From the NCBI RefSeq assembly GCF_032337135.1, contig NZ_JAVXZZ010000005.1:1-64000 (forward strand): a DNA stretch of 64,000 nucleotides. The letters are read 5' to 3'. Positions 15,497 through 23,833 of the stretch are shown piece after piece. Under the pieces are notes generated by a model. The model saw only the letters and a program-made list of their open reading frames with translations. It had not been told where the DNA came from and made no database searches. This stretch comes from Allorhodoferax sp032337135 (GTDB lineage: Bacteria; Pseudomonadota; Gammaproteobacteria; Burkholderiales; Burkholderiaceae_C). The first letter of the stretch is position 1. Every line of letters begins with the position of its first letter. Both the position numbers and the translations under genes were made by a program.

Positions 15497-16624
15497 TCAG
15501 TGTGCGGTTTGTCCCAAACTGGCTCGGACAGCAGCGATATGGGGTGCAAGAGCCTTCTCCAGCCGTGGCATGTGATCAACAAGCCATGCAATCATCTCGG
15601 GCCAGTTCTCCTGGTTTCGTCCATCAAAGGCCTTGGAGTAGGTAATGGCGCTGGCCTTTAAGTCATCCATCCGCAGCCACTCCAACGGTGCACCAAACAC
15701 AGACTCAACCTGTTCCTTCTTGGCGTGCAACGCATCGAATATCCGTTTGTTGACTTCAACGGATTCACGCTTGTCAATGTAGAGGCGAACGCGGATTTCC
15801 TCAAACCGGAAGATCATCTCGTACCAGAGACCGGCGATACCGGAACCGGTACCTGAAGTGCCGCGACCGCTGGGCGTCACATTGTCGAAAATCCGGCACG
15901 ACGACTCCTTCATGGCCTTCAGAGTGGCGGACCAGAACGCCAGCCGGATCGTTTGTGCTTCGCCAACGGCGCGCTCACTTGCCTGCTCGGCCGCTTCTTT
16001 CTCTGCCAGGCCAATCATGTAATCGGCCGCTTCTGGCATCGGAATTACTTGGTCGATGCGGAACAGGATCTCGTTGCCCAGTTTGTAGCTACCAACCTTG
16101 AAGCACTTGAGCTGCAGCCCGTGGCCCAGTAGCCACATGACGGTCGACGTGACCTCCTTGCGAAACTTGGTGGCCACCATGAACACACGCTGGGTATTGC
16201 CGGCGTTCAGGCGCAACTCGTCGATCTCAGTGCCGTCGTAGAACTCGATAAGCTTTTCCCGAGCGTTGCCGCCACCATGGCGATCAAGATAGCGTTGGTA
16301 GATCTCGACGATCTGATCCCGTTTGAGGCTGGAGCAATAGGAGGCGTACTTCAAGGCCTGCCAAACAACATCCCGGCCAGAGTCCAGCTTGTTCTCGATC
16401 ACCACCAGTTGCTGGTTTTTGTCCAAGGCGAGCAGGTCCAGTCGTTCGCTGGTTTCGTCAAAGCCGTCGAACTCTTTCTGGATGATGAGCAGCTCTTCGC
16501 CCAACGCGGAAGGGGTGGCAGCAAGCCACTCCTGCAGGTGCTTGCGTTCCTGGAAGCCAAAATCATTCAGGCTGCGTTCCTCCAGGGCAATGATTCGATT
16601 GTTTTCTTGGTCAATTTTGTACAC
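15497..16624 (-). CDS. DUF4268 protein with nuclease-like N-terminal domain
   Basis: 375 residues from a GTG at 16624 preceded by AAGGAGG. The N-terminal half has FDETSERLDLLALDKNQQLV then VIENKLDSG, a D...ExK pattern of PD-(D/E)XK nucleases like those in NucS/DUF4268 proteins. The C-terminal half, with WYEMIFRFEEIRVRLYID, matches the DUF4268 domain. Such proteins occur in defence and mobile regions; function is not established. It is convergent to the CoiA-like nuclease (15 nt between stops) and divergent to leader L3. Confidence 0.75.
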   Translation of the reverse strand: MYKIDQENNRIIALEERSLNDFGFQERKHLQEWLAATPSALGEELLIIQKEFDGFDETSERLDLLALDKNQQLVVIENKLDSGRDVVWQALKYASYCSSLKRDQIVEIYQRYLDRHGGGNAREKLIEFYDGTEIDELRLNAGNTQRVFMVATKFRKEVTSTVMWLLGHGLQLKCFKVGSYKLGNEILFRIDQVIPMPEAADYMIGLAEKEAAEQASERAVGEAQTIRLAFWSATLKAMKESSCRIFDNVTPSGRGTSGTGSGIAGLWYEMIFRFEEIRVRLYIDKRESVEVNKRIFDALHAKKEQVESVFGAPLEWLRMDDLKASAITYSKAFDGRNQENWPEMIAWLVDHMPRLEKALAPHIAAVRASLGQTAH

Positions 16625-16700
16625 GGAAGCCTCCTTGCGGCGCCGGTGCTTTGGGCACGGCCTGATGTGCACAGCATACAGCCTGAGCCGCGCCGCTGGC

Positions 16701-16774
16701 TTGTGCATCAGGGCCGGTTGAGGTGATAATGCAGGCTCTTTCCGGTCGGTGCATTCGCATCGCCAAACTCATAT
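16701..16774 (+). promoter_or_regulatory. Promoter and 5-prime leader, copy L3
   Basis: -35 TTGTGC (16701-16706), 18 nt, -10 GATAAT (16725-16730), then GGCTCTTTCC, one hairpin CGGTGC-ATTC-GCATCG and AACTCATAT. Here one hairpin replaces the usual two. Confidence 0.75.
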
Positions 16775-17002
16775 TTCTCAACCCTGCAGGGCTCCCCGAG
16801 TCGCTGTAGCGGCCACCAGGGGCCCCATCACGGAGTTCCCAGCGGTGAAAACACCTCACCAAAGCTTCAGCCAGCGCCTCTAGCGTTGGCTTCGCCCTGC
16901 ACTGCAGGGCACCCTCCATGCCCATGCGGGACACATCGTCCCGTGGGGCTGGTGTGTCTGCATGGGTTGTTCAACATCGGCGTGAGAGCGCCAAGGACAC
17001 CT
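16775..17002. other. Long untranslated leader, no gene seen
   Basis: Between L3 and the ATG at 17003. A variant of the bipartite hairpin starts at 16779 (CAACCCTGCAGGG then CCAGGGGCC). Around 16895-16915 and 16945-16962 are further GC hairpins. I see no supported reading frame. Confidence 0.5.
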
Positions 17003-18601
17003 ATGTACACCATCAAAAACACGCAAGTCAGCATCAGCGTCAATTCGCTGGTTCAAGCCATCTTCCTGCTCAATGATCGTTCGACTGAGAACGACCTGAT
17101 TCGCTTCCGGCTCAATGATCCGCTGCACCTCGAAGCCTACGACGGCCGCCAATGGCCGGTGGCCTACCAGACCGGCGGCTACATGGGCTACCCCAAACTG
17201 CACGACGGCCAGTCCGCTCTGGATTGGCTCGACCGCATGCTGGTGGAGGTTCGCCTGCAGACCATTGCAGCGGACGGCACCGTATTGCCGCCGCAGCGCA
17301 TGGCGCGCAGTGTGTGGAACGGACTGCAATCGCTGCATGAGTTGGTCAAGGGATACGGGGAGATGTTCACCCAGCAGCAACGCCAGAAAGACCTCCCCAC
17401 CACAGACCTTGGGCAAGAACCACTGATCACCGCCTATACAGGCAAGTTCACGACCTATTTCGGCTATGGCCCTCGGGGGCCTGGTCGCAACGTGATGCAA
17501 AGCGGCAACCACGAGTGGCATGTCGCCCATGCTTTGCTGCGCGGTGAAGACCTGCCGCAGGACATCTTGGACGACTACGCCACGATTGACTGGGTGCGCT
17601 CAAGCAATGTACGTGAAGTGGATTGGGTTGAGCACCTGTTGCAAAAGCCTTTTCTGCGTGGGCGCTTCAAGCACGGCCACCATCTGCGCTTCGTCATGGA
17701 CATTGCGGGCAAGCCCGACTGCAGCTACAAGGAAGTCACCGCCGAGAATGCGGGCTACCTGGCCAGCATGCTCAACGGTTTGCCGAATCAAGATCCGTGG
17801 CGCGAGATGGACGATCTGTTCTACGAAAAGGGAATCCTGACGCTACGGCCTCCCTACGATCTCGAACTGCCAACGCTGGATGACGGCGTCGCCGTCGATG
17901 ATCTGGCGCGAGCCATTCACACCGAAATCGTCAACAAGGCGCGCAAGGACCAGCTCGCCTACGTGGAAGAGCGCATCGCCCAAGGGGCAACCCAACGGGA
18001 TGTGGACTACCAGCGCCGTCGTGTGGACACCATCGAGCGTGAGCACAGTTTTGCCTACCCCAACAAGGTTGCCAGAGCAGTGAAGGCGCGCGACATGCAC
18101 TTCCTGGTGGAGGTTTTGGATTCATCGAACAACGTGTCCACGCGGCGTGCCATCAAGCGCGTGTACGGCATCGAGCTCGAACGTCTGGCCTCTGCCAAGC
18201 GCATCCGCGAAATCTTCCGCCTCGCCGGCTACAACGATGATGCTGAGTATGCGCAAGCGCGCGCCCTGTACGACACCCAAGTGGCGACAGCCAAGGCGGA
18301 GCAGCAGGCGCAGCAAGCCATCAAGGATCGCGAGCGTCAGCGTCAGAACCTGACGAACGCGATGAACGCCAAGCGGGTCACATTCGAAGGCGAAAGCATG
18401 ACCATGGCGGCATTTCTCCAGCGCGTCATTGCCGCAGGCCACAACCGCGTGACCAAGGGGCAGCGTGGTGCCGTGCCACGGTACTACCTGACCAATGACG
18501 CTGGCCAGGGCTACGTGCTCGATGCCAAGAACGGCGAACTGGACTACGCCCGCATGCTCCTGGAGCAGGTGGACATCGACCGGACTGCCGCGACCAAGTA
18601 A
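17003..18601 (+). CDS. Hypothetical protein, 532 aa
   Basis: Starts at ATG 17003 after CCAAGGACACCT (AAGGA, 6 nt). A large soluble protein. The C-terminal third has a charged coiled coil (AKAEQQAQQAIKDRERQRQN). No motif I can name. It heads a unit with long leader L3, followed by the small gene at 18676 behind another bipartite hairpin. Confidence 0.8.
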   Translation: MYTIKNTQVSISVNSLVQAIFLLNDRSTENDLIRFRLNDPLHLEAYDGRQWPVAYQTGGYMGYPKLHDGQSALDWLDRMLVEVRLQTIAADGTVLPPQRMARSVWNGLQSLHELVKGYGEMFTQQQRQKDLPTTDLGQEPLITAYTGKFTTYFGYGPRGPGRNVMQSGNHEWHVAHALLRGEDLPQDILDDYATIDWVRSSNVREVDWVEHLLQKPFLRGRFKHGHHLRFVMDIAGKPDCSYKEVTAENAGYLASMLNGLPNQDPWREMDDLFYEKGILTLRPPYDLELPTLDDGVAVDDLARAIHTEIVNKARKDQLAYVEERIAQGATQRDVDYQRRRVDTIEREHSFAYPNKVARAVKARDMHFLVEVLDSSNNVSTRRAIKRVYGIELERLASAKRIREIFRLAGYNDDAEYAQARALYDTQVATAKAEQQAQQAIKDRERQRQNLTNAMNAKRVTFEGESMTMAAFLQRVIAAGHNRVTKGQRGAVPRYYLTNDAGQGYVLDAKNGELDYARMLLEQVDIDRTAATK

Positions 18602-18607
18602 CTCACT

Positions 18608-18645
18608 TCAACCCTCAGGGGCCCACCAGCCCCTGGGGCTGGCTG
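18608..18645 (+). promoter_or_regulatory. Bipartite hairpin element
   Basis: TCAACCC-TC-AGGGGC, loop CCACCA, GCCCCT-GGGG: inner AGGGGC/GCCCCT, outer CCC/GGG. It lies between stop 18601 and ATG 18676. Confidence 0.75.
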
Positions 18646-18675
18646 TGGCCCTGCAACACCCTCGCAGGAGAACCC

Positions 18676-19053
18676 ATGACCACCAACGCTGTGTATAGCA
18701 GCCCGGCAGCCATTCGCTTGGCCAAGCAAGCCACCCAAGCGGCCAAGGCCGAACTCGATGCCACTCCACGCCATCTGCTGGACCGTGGCAATCCCAACCA
18801 TCCCGACAACTTCAACGGCCTCACCACGAAGCAGTTCGAAGTCGGCGGCGTGAAATTCAGCGCAGTGCGGTTTGATCGTCCGATCCCGCACTGGCGCGTC
18901 CGCACCGATGAAAACGGTGTGGTCTTCGAAGCCGGTGCCGGTGGAATTTCCAACGTCAGCGTGCCCAAGATGCAAGCCAGTTTGCAGGAACTGCTGGACC
19001 GCGTGTCCGGTGGAGACGTTGCCGACTTTCGCCGCCGCTTGAGCCTCGCCTGA
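18676..19053 (+). CDS. Hypothetical protein, 125 aa
   Basis: ATG preceded by CAGGAGAACCC, a good ribosome site. Alpha/beta composition, no signal peptide. No recognised family. A simple hairpin GCCAGC/GCTGGC (19073-19090) follows before the next gene, in the position where other gaps carry the bipartite element. Confidence 0.75.
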   Translation: MTTNAVYSSPAAIRLAKQATQAAKAELDATPRHLLDRGNPNHPDNFNGLTTKQFEVGGVKFSAVRFDRPIPHWRVRTDENGVVFEAGAGGISNVSVPKMQASLQELLDRVSGGDVADFRRRLSLA

Positions 19054-19111
19054 CCCATCCCACCCCCCAACAGCCAGCCCCAGTGCTGGCTTCATTTTTT
19101 AGGAGCATCCC

Positions 19112-19828
19112 ATGATGAAAGAGAAATTGGATCGTACAAAACAATTCCAGCCAAGCCCTACGCAAATTGCCGCAGCGCAGCTGGTCTTCATGGCCATGGC
19201 CTTGTTGCAGACCATTGAACCCATCGTGGCTGCGTACAAGAACGCGATACTGGCCGAAGGGCAATGGCGCATCGGTCGGCATCAGGACCGCCTCGGCGAC
19301 GAGGTTGTCACCGACCACAAGCAGGCATATCTGCTCAATGACGAGGATTTCGCCACCTACGACGCGCTGTGCAAGCTGGCCCGTGATCGGCTGGGCCTTG
19401 TCGTGGAAGATCCCGAGCAATGCCCTCTATTGGTGGCACAGGACGTTTTGGTGCAGACCCAGATGCTTCTCGTCTCCGAAATGGAGCCGGTGAAAAACAT
19501 CACCTGGGACATGTTGCTCAATCGTGGTTTGGCAACACTGCACGAGTACATCGAGCTGACCCTCAAGCTGCTGGCACCGTACTGCAAGAGCACTCTCGCT
19601 CCGCCGCAGCACCACTGGTTGCTGGCCTGGCGCGACCATGTTCGTGCAGGGCGTGCGAAGACTTGTGGGCATGAAACGGGCGTGAACACGTGCAGTCGCC
19701 CTGGGCAGTCTGGCATGACGGTGATGGACTGCGTACGCTGCAAAAGCGGCACGCAACAGAATCGCTTTGCCTGGTTGTCGCATCGGCTGACTGTTCTGAC
19801 GCGAGCCAACGCAAAGGAGGCAGCGTGA
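19112..19828 (+). CDS. Hypothetical protein, 238 aa
   Basis: ATG preceded by TAGGAGCATCC. Helical N-terminal two-thirds. The last 70 residues (from about 185) contain Cys/His groups (TCGHETGVNTC, CVRC) and look different in composition, so a C-terminal zinc module or an altered tail is possible. The end overlaps the next GTG start by 4 nt. Confidence 0.65.
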   Translation: MMKEKLDRTKQFQPSPTQIAAAQLVFMAMALLQTIEPIVAAYKNAILAEGQWRIGRHQDRLGDEVVTDHKQAYLLNDEDFATYDALCKLARDRLGLVVEDPEQCPLLVAQDVLVQTQMLLVSEMEPVKNITWDMLLNRGLATLHEYIELTLKLLAPYCKSTLAPPQHHWLLAWRDHVRAGRAKTCGHETGVNTCSRPGQSGMTVMDCVRCKSGTQQNRFAWLSHRLTVLTRANAKEAA

Positions 19829-20283
19829 ACACCACAGACATCGATCTGGCCCAGTTCCAGATCATCCATGCGCGTGTGCCCCAACGGCCATACTTCGATC
19901 CAGACCCCCTGCGTGCACTGTTGCAGATGCTGGAGTCCCAACCGCTTGATCCACGTTGCGATATGCGCGATCTGAGCGAGTGGGGCTCTGGTGAAGAGCA
20001 GATGCCATTCCGGGGCGCTTGCTGGGGACACTGCAAGTACGTGCCGATTGAGGGAATCCACCACCAGCGCCGCCTCGTTGCCACCAAGCCGATTCACCCA
20101 GACCATCCTGAGGCTGTGCGGTTCTGGGGGAATTTCTTCGAGTACAGCTTTTCATTCGAGCTGGATACCGACGACAAGGCGTTGATTGCCTTTCTGGATG
20201 CGCGCATAGCCGAGAACATGGCCACGCCGGCATACCAAGCCGCCAAAGACAAGATTGCGCAGCGCCTGAAGCGTTGCCATTGA
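19825..20283 (+). CDS. Hypothetical protein, 152 aa
   Basis: GTG start at 19825 with a strong AAAGGAGG 5 nt upstream. Aromatic-rich middle (FWGNFFEYSFSFELD). No known domain. Last gene of the unit; terminator at 20297-20342 follows. Confidence 0.75.
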   Translation: MNTTDIDLAQFQIIHARVPQRPYFDPDPLRALLQMLESQPLDPRCDMRDLSEWGSGEEQMPFRGACWGHCKYVPIEGIHHQRRLVATKPIHPDHPEAVRFWGNFFEYSFSFELDTDDKALIAFLDARIAENMATPAYQAAKDKIAQRLKRCH

Positions 20284-20296
20284 AAGCCTAACTGAA

Positions 20297-20342
20297 GACC
20301 CTGTATGTGCGCCGTGATGGCCGGATACAGGGTCTTTTTTGT
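20297..20342 (+). terminator. Rho-independent terminator
   Basis: 10-bp stem GACCCTGTAT / ATACAGGGTC with an 18-nt loop and six Ts. Confidence 0.9.
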
Positions 20343-20420
20343 TGCCCATTCATTCGCCATTCGCTAAACTCAGAACCTCTTTCGTGGCGCAATGCCCACT
20401 CCCTTCTCGGGAACTCATAT
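20342..20420 (+). promoter_or_regulatory. Promoter and 5-prime leader, copy L4
   Basis: -35 TTGCCC (20342-20347), 17 nt, -10 TAAACT (20365-20370), then CCTCTTTC, hairpin TGGC-GCAAT-GCCCA, hairpin TCCC-TTCTC-GGGA and AACTCATAT. Compared with L1 the second stem is changed on both sides. Confidence 0.8.
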
Positions 20421-20453
20421 CAACCGGACGTGCTGTACAGCACGACCAATCAT

Positions 20454-20490
20454 CAACTGCCCAGGGCGACTCTTGCCCCTGGGGCCAGTA
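20454..20490 (+). promoter_or_regulatory. Bipartite hairpin element
   Basis: CAACTGCCC-A-GGGCGA, loop, TTGCCC-CTG-GGGC; nearly identical to the copy before radC, 34 nt upstream of the ATG at 20525. Confidence 0.75.
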
Positions 20491-20524
20491 GTCCGTCAGG
20501 GCCTTTCAAAAGGAAGTACGGACC

Positions 20525-20692
20525 ATGCCGAAAAAACCCAAGCAACCGCCAGTGCACGAAGTTCGATTTCTCGAAAAAGTACGCGACCTGGTTGCAAGCT
20601 CAGACAGAGCTCGCGAAGAAGCGGAGAGCTACGCTGAAATGATCTCTGACCCCGGGCTCAAGGCGCAAGCCGAGAAGCTTTTGGACCGCTAG
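20525..20692 (+). CDS. Small charged protein, 55 aa
   Basis: Short frame starting MPKKPKQPP, ending AEKLLDR. AAGGA lies 11 nt upstream of the ATG. The protein is helical and charged, with a basic N-terminus and an acidic middle (REEAESYAEM). It directly follows leader L4 and a bipartite hairpin, which supports it as the first gene of the unit that includes the DndC-like enzyme. A longer overlapping frame from 20307 crosses the leader and is rejected. Confidence 0.7.
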   Translation: MPKKPKQPPVHEVRFLEKVRDLVASSDRAREEAESYAEMISDPGLKAQAEKLLDR

Positions 20693-20743
20693 TCAGCAAC
20701 AGCAGGCCTTTGGCCTCACCCGACCGCTAGCCGGTCACTTTAC

Positions 20744-20782
20744 CAACTGCCCGGGGCGAACATTTGCCCTATGGGCGGGCGT
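20744..20782 (+). promoter_or_regulatory. Bipartite hairpin element before the DndC-like gene
   Basis: CAACTGCCC-G-GGGC, loop GAACATTT, GCCC-TAT-GGGC; inner GGGC/GCCC and outer GCCC/GGGC; about 35 nt before the ATG at 20819. Confidence 0.75.
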
Positions 20783-20818
20783 TCTTACTTGGGCTTCCAA
20801 CAAGCAAAGGAGAACGCA

Positions 20819-22672
20819 ATGCAAATCGGTACACCCGAGGGCAGCGCAATTGCGCCTGGTTCACAGGCTTTCATCAACCTCAAGGATTCCATCCACGAAC
20901 GCATTGAAACAGCCATTCAAACGATCCAGAACTTGATCGGGCAGGGCTACGCGATTGTCATGACGCTGAGTTCCGGGAAAGATAGTTCAACCACCACGAT
21001 GCTCGCTCTTGAAGCAATCCGACGCATGAAAGGGATCAAGCAGGCACCGCACTTTATTTCGTCGTCTTCGACCTCGGTCGAGAATCCAGAAATCGAGAAT
21101 GCATTACTGCAGATGCACGAGGACATCGCCGCATGGGTGTCGAAGCACGAATTGCCAGTTCAGGTTCGAATGGTCGAGCCGCACGCAGCATCTCGCTTTG
21201 TGGTCAATGTGGTTGGTCGTGGCACTTTGCCGCGATTCGTCGAAAACGGCTCAAAGCGCACATGCTCTCAGGACTGGAAGGTCAAGCCACAGCAGCGCCT
21301 GGCCCAGGAAATCATCGACAGCGTGCTTGCCGATGGGTTCAAGGAGACGGTGACTGTTTTGGGCACGCGATTTGACGAGTCCTCACATCGCCAGGCAGCC
21401 ATGCGCCGCCGCGGTGATGATGACATGCGCCCAGTGCGCAACCCGGACGGGTTTCTCACTCTTTCCCTGATCGCCCAATGGTCTGAAAGTGACGTGTGGG
21501 ATTTCCTGTCGATGTTCCTGGTCGATGAAACCACGCCCTTTGATTCCTACGTCGAGGCCGGCGCGGTTCGCCGCATGCTGGACCTCTATCGTGACGGAAA
21601 CGAAGGCACTTGCGGCATGTTCATGTCCGATGGACGCCGGGCACCGTGCGGCAGTCGATTCGGATGCTGGACCTGCACGATCACTGGTGATCGTGACAAG
21701 TCGATGGAGTCGATGCTCAACGCAGACCCACGATACGAATACATGCGCGGTCTGTCCGACTTCCGAAACTTCCTGATCGCTACACAGTGGGACATGGGGC
21801 GTCGGGAGTTGGTAGGCAGGACGCTGAGCGATGTCGGACACATCGCAGTTCGTCCCGATGTCTACAACCTGCGCATGCGACAAGACATGCTGGGGTACTT
21901 GATCACCCTGGACGTTCTCGAAGAGGAACGGGCACAGCGCATGGAAGACGATGTTGCAATGGGGCTCGTGCCGGCGACCAGTGAAAACCTGCGGATGTGT
22001 GAACCTCAGTTTCGTATTGTTCGCGAGTCTGACTTGGTGCTGGTCGACTTCTTTTGGTCGATGCATCACTACGCCAGTTCGGCCTTTCCGGCGCTGCAGA
22101 TCTGGTACGAGATCCGCACACTGGGGCGTCGCTACACGATTCCGCGGCTGGCAAAAATCGAACGCGACGGGCGCGAGATTGAGCGGCGATGGGTTGCGGT
22201 GGGGGCGTGGAATCAGGACGCCCCCGTCGACGGCTTGCGTGACTACAAAGCTGAACTCTGGAATCCATACCTGCATCCCGATCGCCCCGTCAAGAACATG
22301 CAGCTCGGCAACGAGCGCTTGGTCTACCACGAGACGGGAGACACGCTGCAGGTTGAAGCGTGTGACGCGGTCTTGTTTTTGGACACGTACTGTAGTGGCG
22401 ACATGCCGTTTCAGACGCAGCATCACGCAGCTATTGAATCCGCAAGGTTCTGGTTGAATGAGTCGATCATCAAGCTGCCACAGGGAATGGCGGGTCGGTA
22501 TCAAGAAATGGCCAAGCGGGGCCAGTACTTTGCCAACTTGGCAGAGAGGCTGAACCTGACACCGCAGGAAATGGATCGCTATCTGAAGGAACACTCGATT
22601 TCGGAAGGCGAGCACAATGCGCTCTTGCAATCACTAGGGTCCGTGCCAGATCCACAGTTCGATCTGTTTTGA
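20819..22672 (+). CDS. DndC-like PAPS-reductase-family protein
   Basis: 617 residues from the ATG at 20819 (AAAGGAG, 6 nt). The ATP-pyrophosphatase PP-loop SSGKDSS is at about residues 52-58, and a Cys-rich motif CGSRFGCWTCT lies at about 277-287, where DndC/SspD proteins bind an iron-sulfur cluster. GTRFDESSHRQAAM resembles the conserved G-x-R-x-x-E-S-x-x-R of the family. DndC activates sulfate/sulfur chemistry for DNA backbone phosphorothioation together with a cysteine desulfurase, DndB, DndD and DndE. None of those partners is visible within 20 kb either side. Either partners are elsewhere or the protein has another sulfur-transfer substrate. The last 200 residues have no assignment. Confidence 0.78.
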   Translation: MQIGTPEGSAIAPGSQAFINLKDSIHERIETAIQTIQNLIGQGYAIVMTLSSGKDSSTTTMLALEAIRRMKGIKQAPHFISSSSTSVENPEIENALLQMHEDIAAWVSKHELPVQVRMVEPHAASRFVVNVVGRGTLPRFVENGSKRTCSQDWKVKPQQRLAQEIIDSVLADGFKETVTVLGTRFDESSHRQAAMRRRGDDDMRPVRNPDGFLTLSLIAQWSESDVWDFLSMFLVDETTPFDSYVEAGAVRRMLDLYRDGNEGTCGMFMSDGRRAPCGSRFGCWTCTITGDRDKSMESMLNADPRYEYMRGLSDFRNFLIATQWDMGRRELVGRTLSDVGHIAVRPDVYNLRMRQDMLGYLITLDVLEEERAQRMEDDVAMGLVPATSENLRMCEPQFRIVRESDLVLVDFFWSMHHYASSAFPALQIWYEIRTLGRRYTIPRLAKIERDGREIERRWVAVGAWNQDAPVDGLRDYKAELWNPYLHPDRPVKNMQLGNERLVYHETGDTLQVEACDAVLFLDTYCSGDMPFQTQHHAAIESARFWLNESIIKLPQGMAGRYQEMAKRGQYFANLAERLNLTPQEMDRYLKEHSISEGEHNALLQSLGSVPDPQFDLF

Positions 22673-22729
22673 GCGCGGCGCATGGGCCTCTCTGAACTGG
22701 GCCCGATGACAGCCTGAATAGACACAACA

Positions 22730-22770
22730 CCCCCGCACCTGGTTACGACCAGGTCGCGGGGTTTTTTTTT
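22730..22770 (+). terminator. Rho-independent terminator
   Basis: Stem CCCCGC-ACCTGG / CCAGGT-GCGGGG (one bulged C) followed by nine Ts. It closes the backbone unit just before the block of different character. Confidence 0.9.
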
Positions 22771-22931
22771 GCTCACGCGAATGGATCGTAAATGGAAAGA
22801 ACAAGTTTGCTTGCAAAGCCCGTCGCTGCAAAGGCTGCCTAACCGTGGATTGCTTCCGCACCTGCCCCTGATCTGGAGCCGCTGGTGTGGCGGGCACTCG
22901 CAAAACACCAAGCGGCGCACCCTGGTAACGG
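22771..22931. other. No gene seen; possible integration scar
   Basis: Frames here are short, have no ribosome sites and no protein-like composition. The stretch lies between the terminator and the integrase remnant and may be eroded coding sequence. Confidence 0.4.
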
Positions 22932-23177
22932 GTGAACTGCGCGAGTACAAGGCCAACGATAGTACAGGTCCACGTCACCAAACTCTACCGCAATGCCGGT
23001 TTGCGCGGCGGTAGCAGCCACTCTGGGCGGCGTACCTTTGCCTCGCGTGTACTGGAACAGACCGGCGAAATAGAGGTGGTGCGCAACCTACTGGGGCACG
23101 ACGACATTTCGTGCACGGAGCGCTACTTGGACGTGCGACCAGCTACGCTGGAAGCGATGTTTGCGGATGCAGTGTAA
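22932..23177 (+). pseudogene. C-terminal remnant of a tyrosine recombinase (integrase)
   Basis: About 81 codons reading KLYRNAGLRGGSSHSGRRTF, then LLGHDDISCTERYLDV. These are the H-x-x-R box, the LGH box and the catalytic Tyr of phage-type integrases. The N-terminal domain, the first catalytic Arg and the core are missing, so the piece cannot be active. It stops just before the MazEF-like operon and marks the left edge of the 22.8-35.5 kb block. Confidence 0.85.
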
Positions 23178-23236
23178 TGTAGTCACATTGTTAGAACATC
23201 GGGATTTGACTAATGCAGTCCAATGTTGTAACATTG
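23175..23236 (+). promoter_or_regulatory. MazEF-like promoter with two operator palindromes
   Basis: -35 TTGACT (23206-23211), 17 nt, -10 TAACAT (23229-23234). Palindrome CAATGTT-GT-AACATTG (23221-23236) covers the -10. A related site AATGT-AGTC-ACATT (23176-23189) lies upstream. The similarity of the two sites fits cooperative autorepression by the antitoxin. Confidence 0.75.
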
Positions 23237-23254
23237 TTTTAACTGGAGTCATTC

Positions 23255-23509
23255 ATGGAAATTGCAATTCGGAACATCGGGAACAGCAAAGGGGTTGTGC
23301 TGCCAAAGCCGTTTCTGGCCCAGGTCGGGCTGGATGGACAGGCGACAGCAAGCATCGATGTCGAAAACGGGGCCATCGTTTTGCGTAAGCCTGCAAAAGC
23401 AGTTCGTGCTGGCTGGGCAGAGGCGGCAGCGGCCGTGTCGGCAAAGGGTGGCGATGCTCTACTGATGGGTGAGTTCGGCAACGCAGAAGATACGGAGATG
23501 GCTTGGTGA
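23255..23509 (+). CDS. mazE: MazE/AbrB-type antitoxin
   Basis: 84 residues starting MEIAIRNIGNSKGVVLPKPF, the swapped-hairpin AbrB DNA-binding fold (pattern IGNSxGVxLPK). The C-terminal tail would wrap the toxin. ATG preceded by ACTGGAG. It overlaps the toxin gene: the antitoxin ends ATGGCTTGGTGA and the toxin starts at the GTG inside it. Antitoxin and toxin form a type II module; the palindromes upstream suggest autorepression. Confidence 0.9.
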   Translation: MEIAIRNIGNSKGVVLPKPFLAQVGLDGQATASIDVENGAIVLRKPAKAVRAGWAEAAAAVSAKGGDALLMGEFGNAEDTEMAW

Positions 23510-23823
23510 AGCGCGGCGAAATCTGGCTCGTGAACCTGGACCCGACCGTGGGCAGCGAAATCAAGAAGTCACGCCCCTGCGTGGTGGTGTCCCCGGCAGA
23601 ATTGAATGACAACCTGCGAACTGTGATCGTGGCGCCCATGACTTCGAAGGGCTTTGCCGCTCCGTTTCGAGTGCCAGTGACACACGCCGGAACCAAGGGC
23701 TTGATCGTGCTCGATCAGCTTCGGACGGTGGACAAAGTGCGTTTGGCCAAGAAGCTGGGCGCTGTGTCCGCAAAGACGTTAACTGCGGCGTTGGTGACTC
23801 TGCAGGAAGTATTCACAGAGTAA
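23506..23823 (+). CDS. mazF: MazF/PemK-type mRNA interferase toxin
   Basis: 105 residues from GTG 23506, VKRGEIWLVNLDPTVGSEIK, the typical start of MazF/PemK toxins, followed by RPCVVVS and later GLIVLDQLRTVDKVRL, which carry the conserved Arg and the dimer strand. MazF cuts mRNA at short sites. Length is normal and no key residue is obviously missing. It sits at the left end of the small-gene block, a usual place for a stabilising module. Confidence 0.92.
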   Translation: MKRGEIWLVNLDPTVGSEIKKSRPCVVVSPAELNDNLRTVIVAPMTSKGFAAPFRVPVTHAGTKGLIVLDQLRTVDKVRLAKKLGAVSAKTLTAALVTLQEVFTE

Positions 23824-23833
23824 GAAGGAAACC

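Noticed and set aside
20307..20642. 111-codon frame across leader L4
   Set aside because: It begins in a terminator loop and covers the promoter; the 55-residue frame at 20525 fits the signals.
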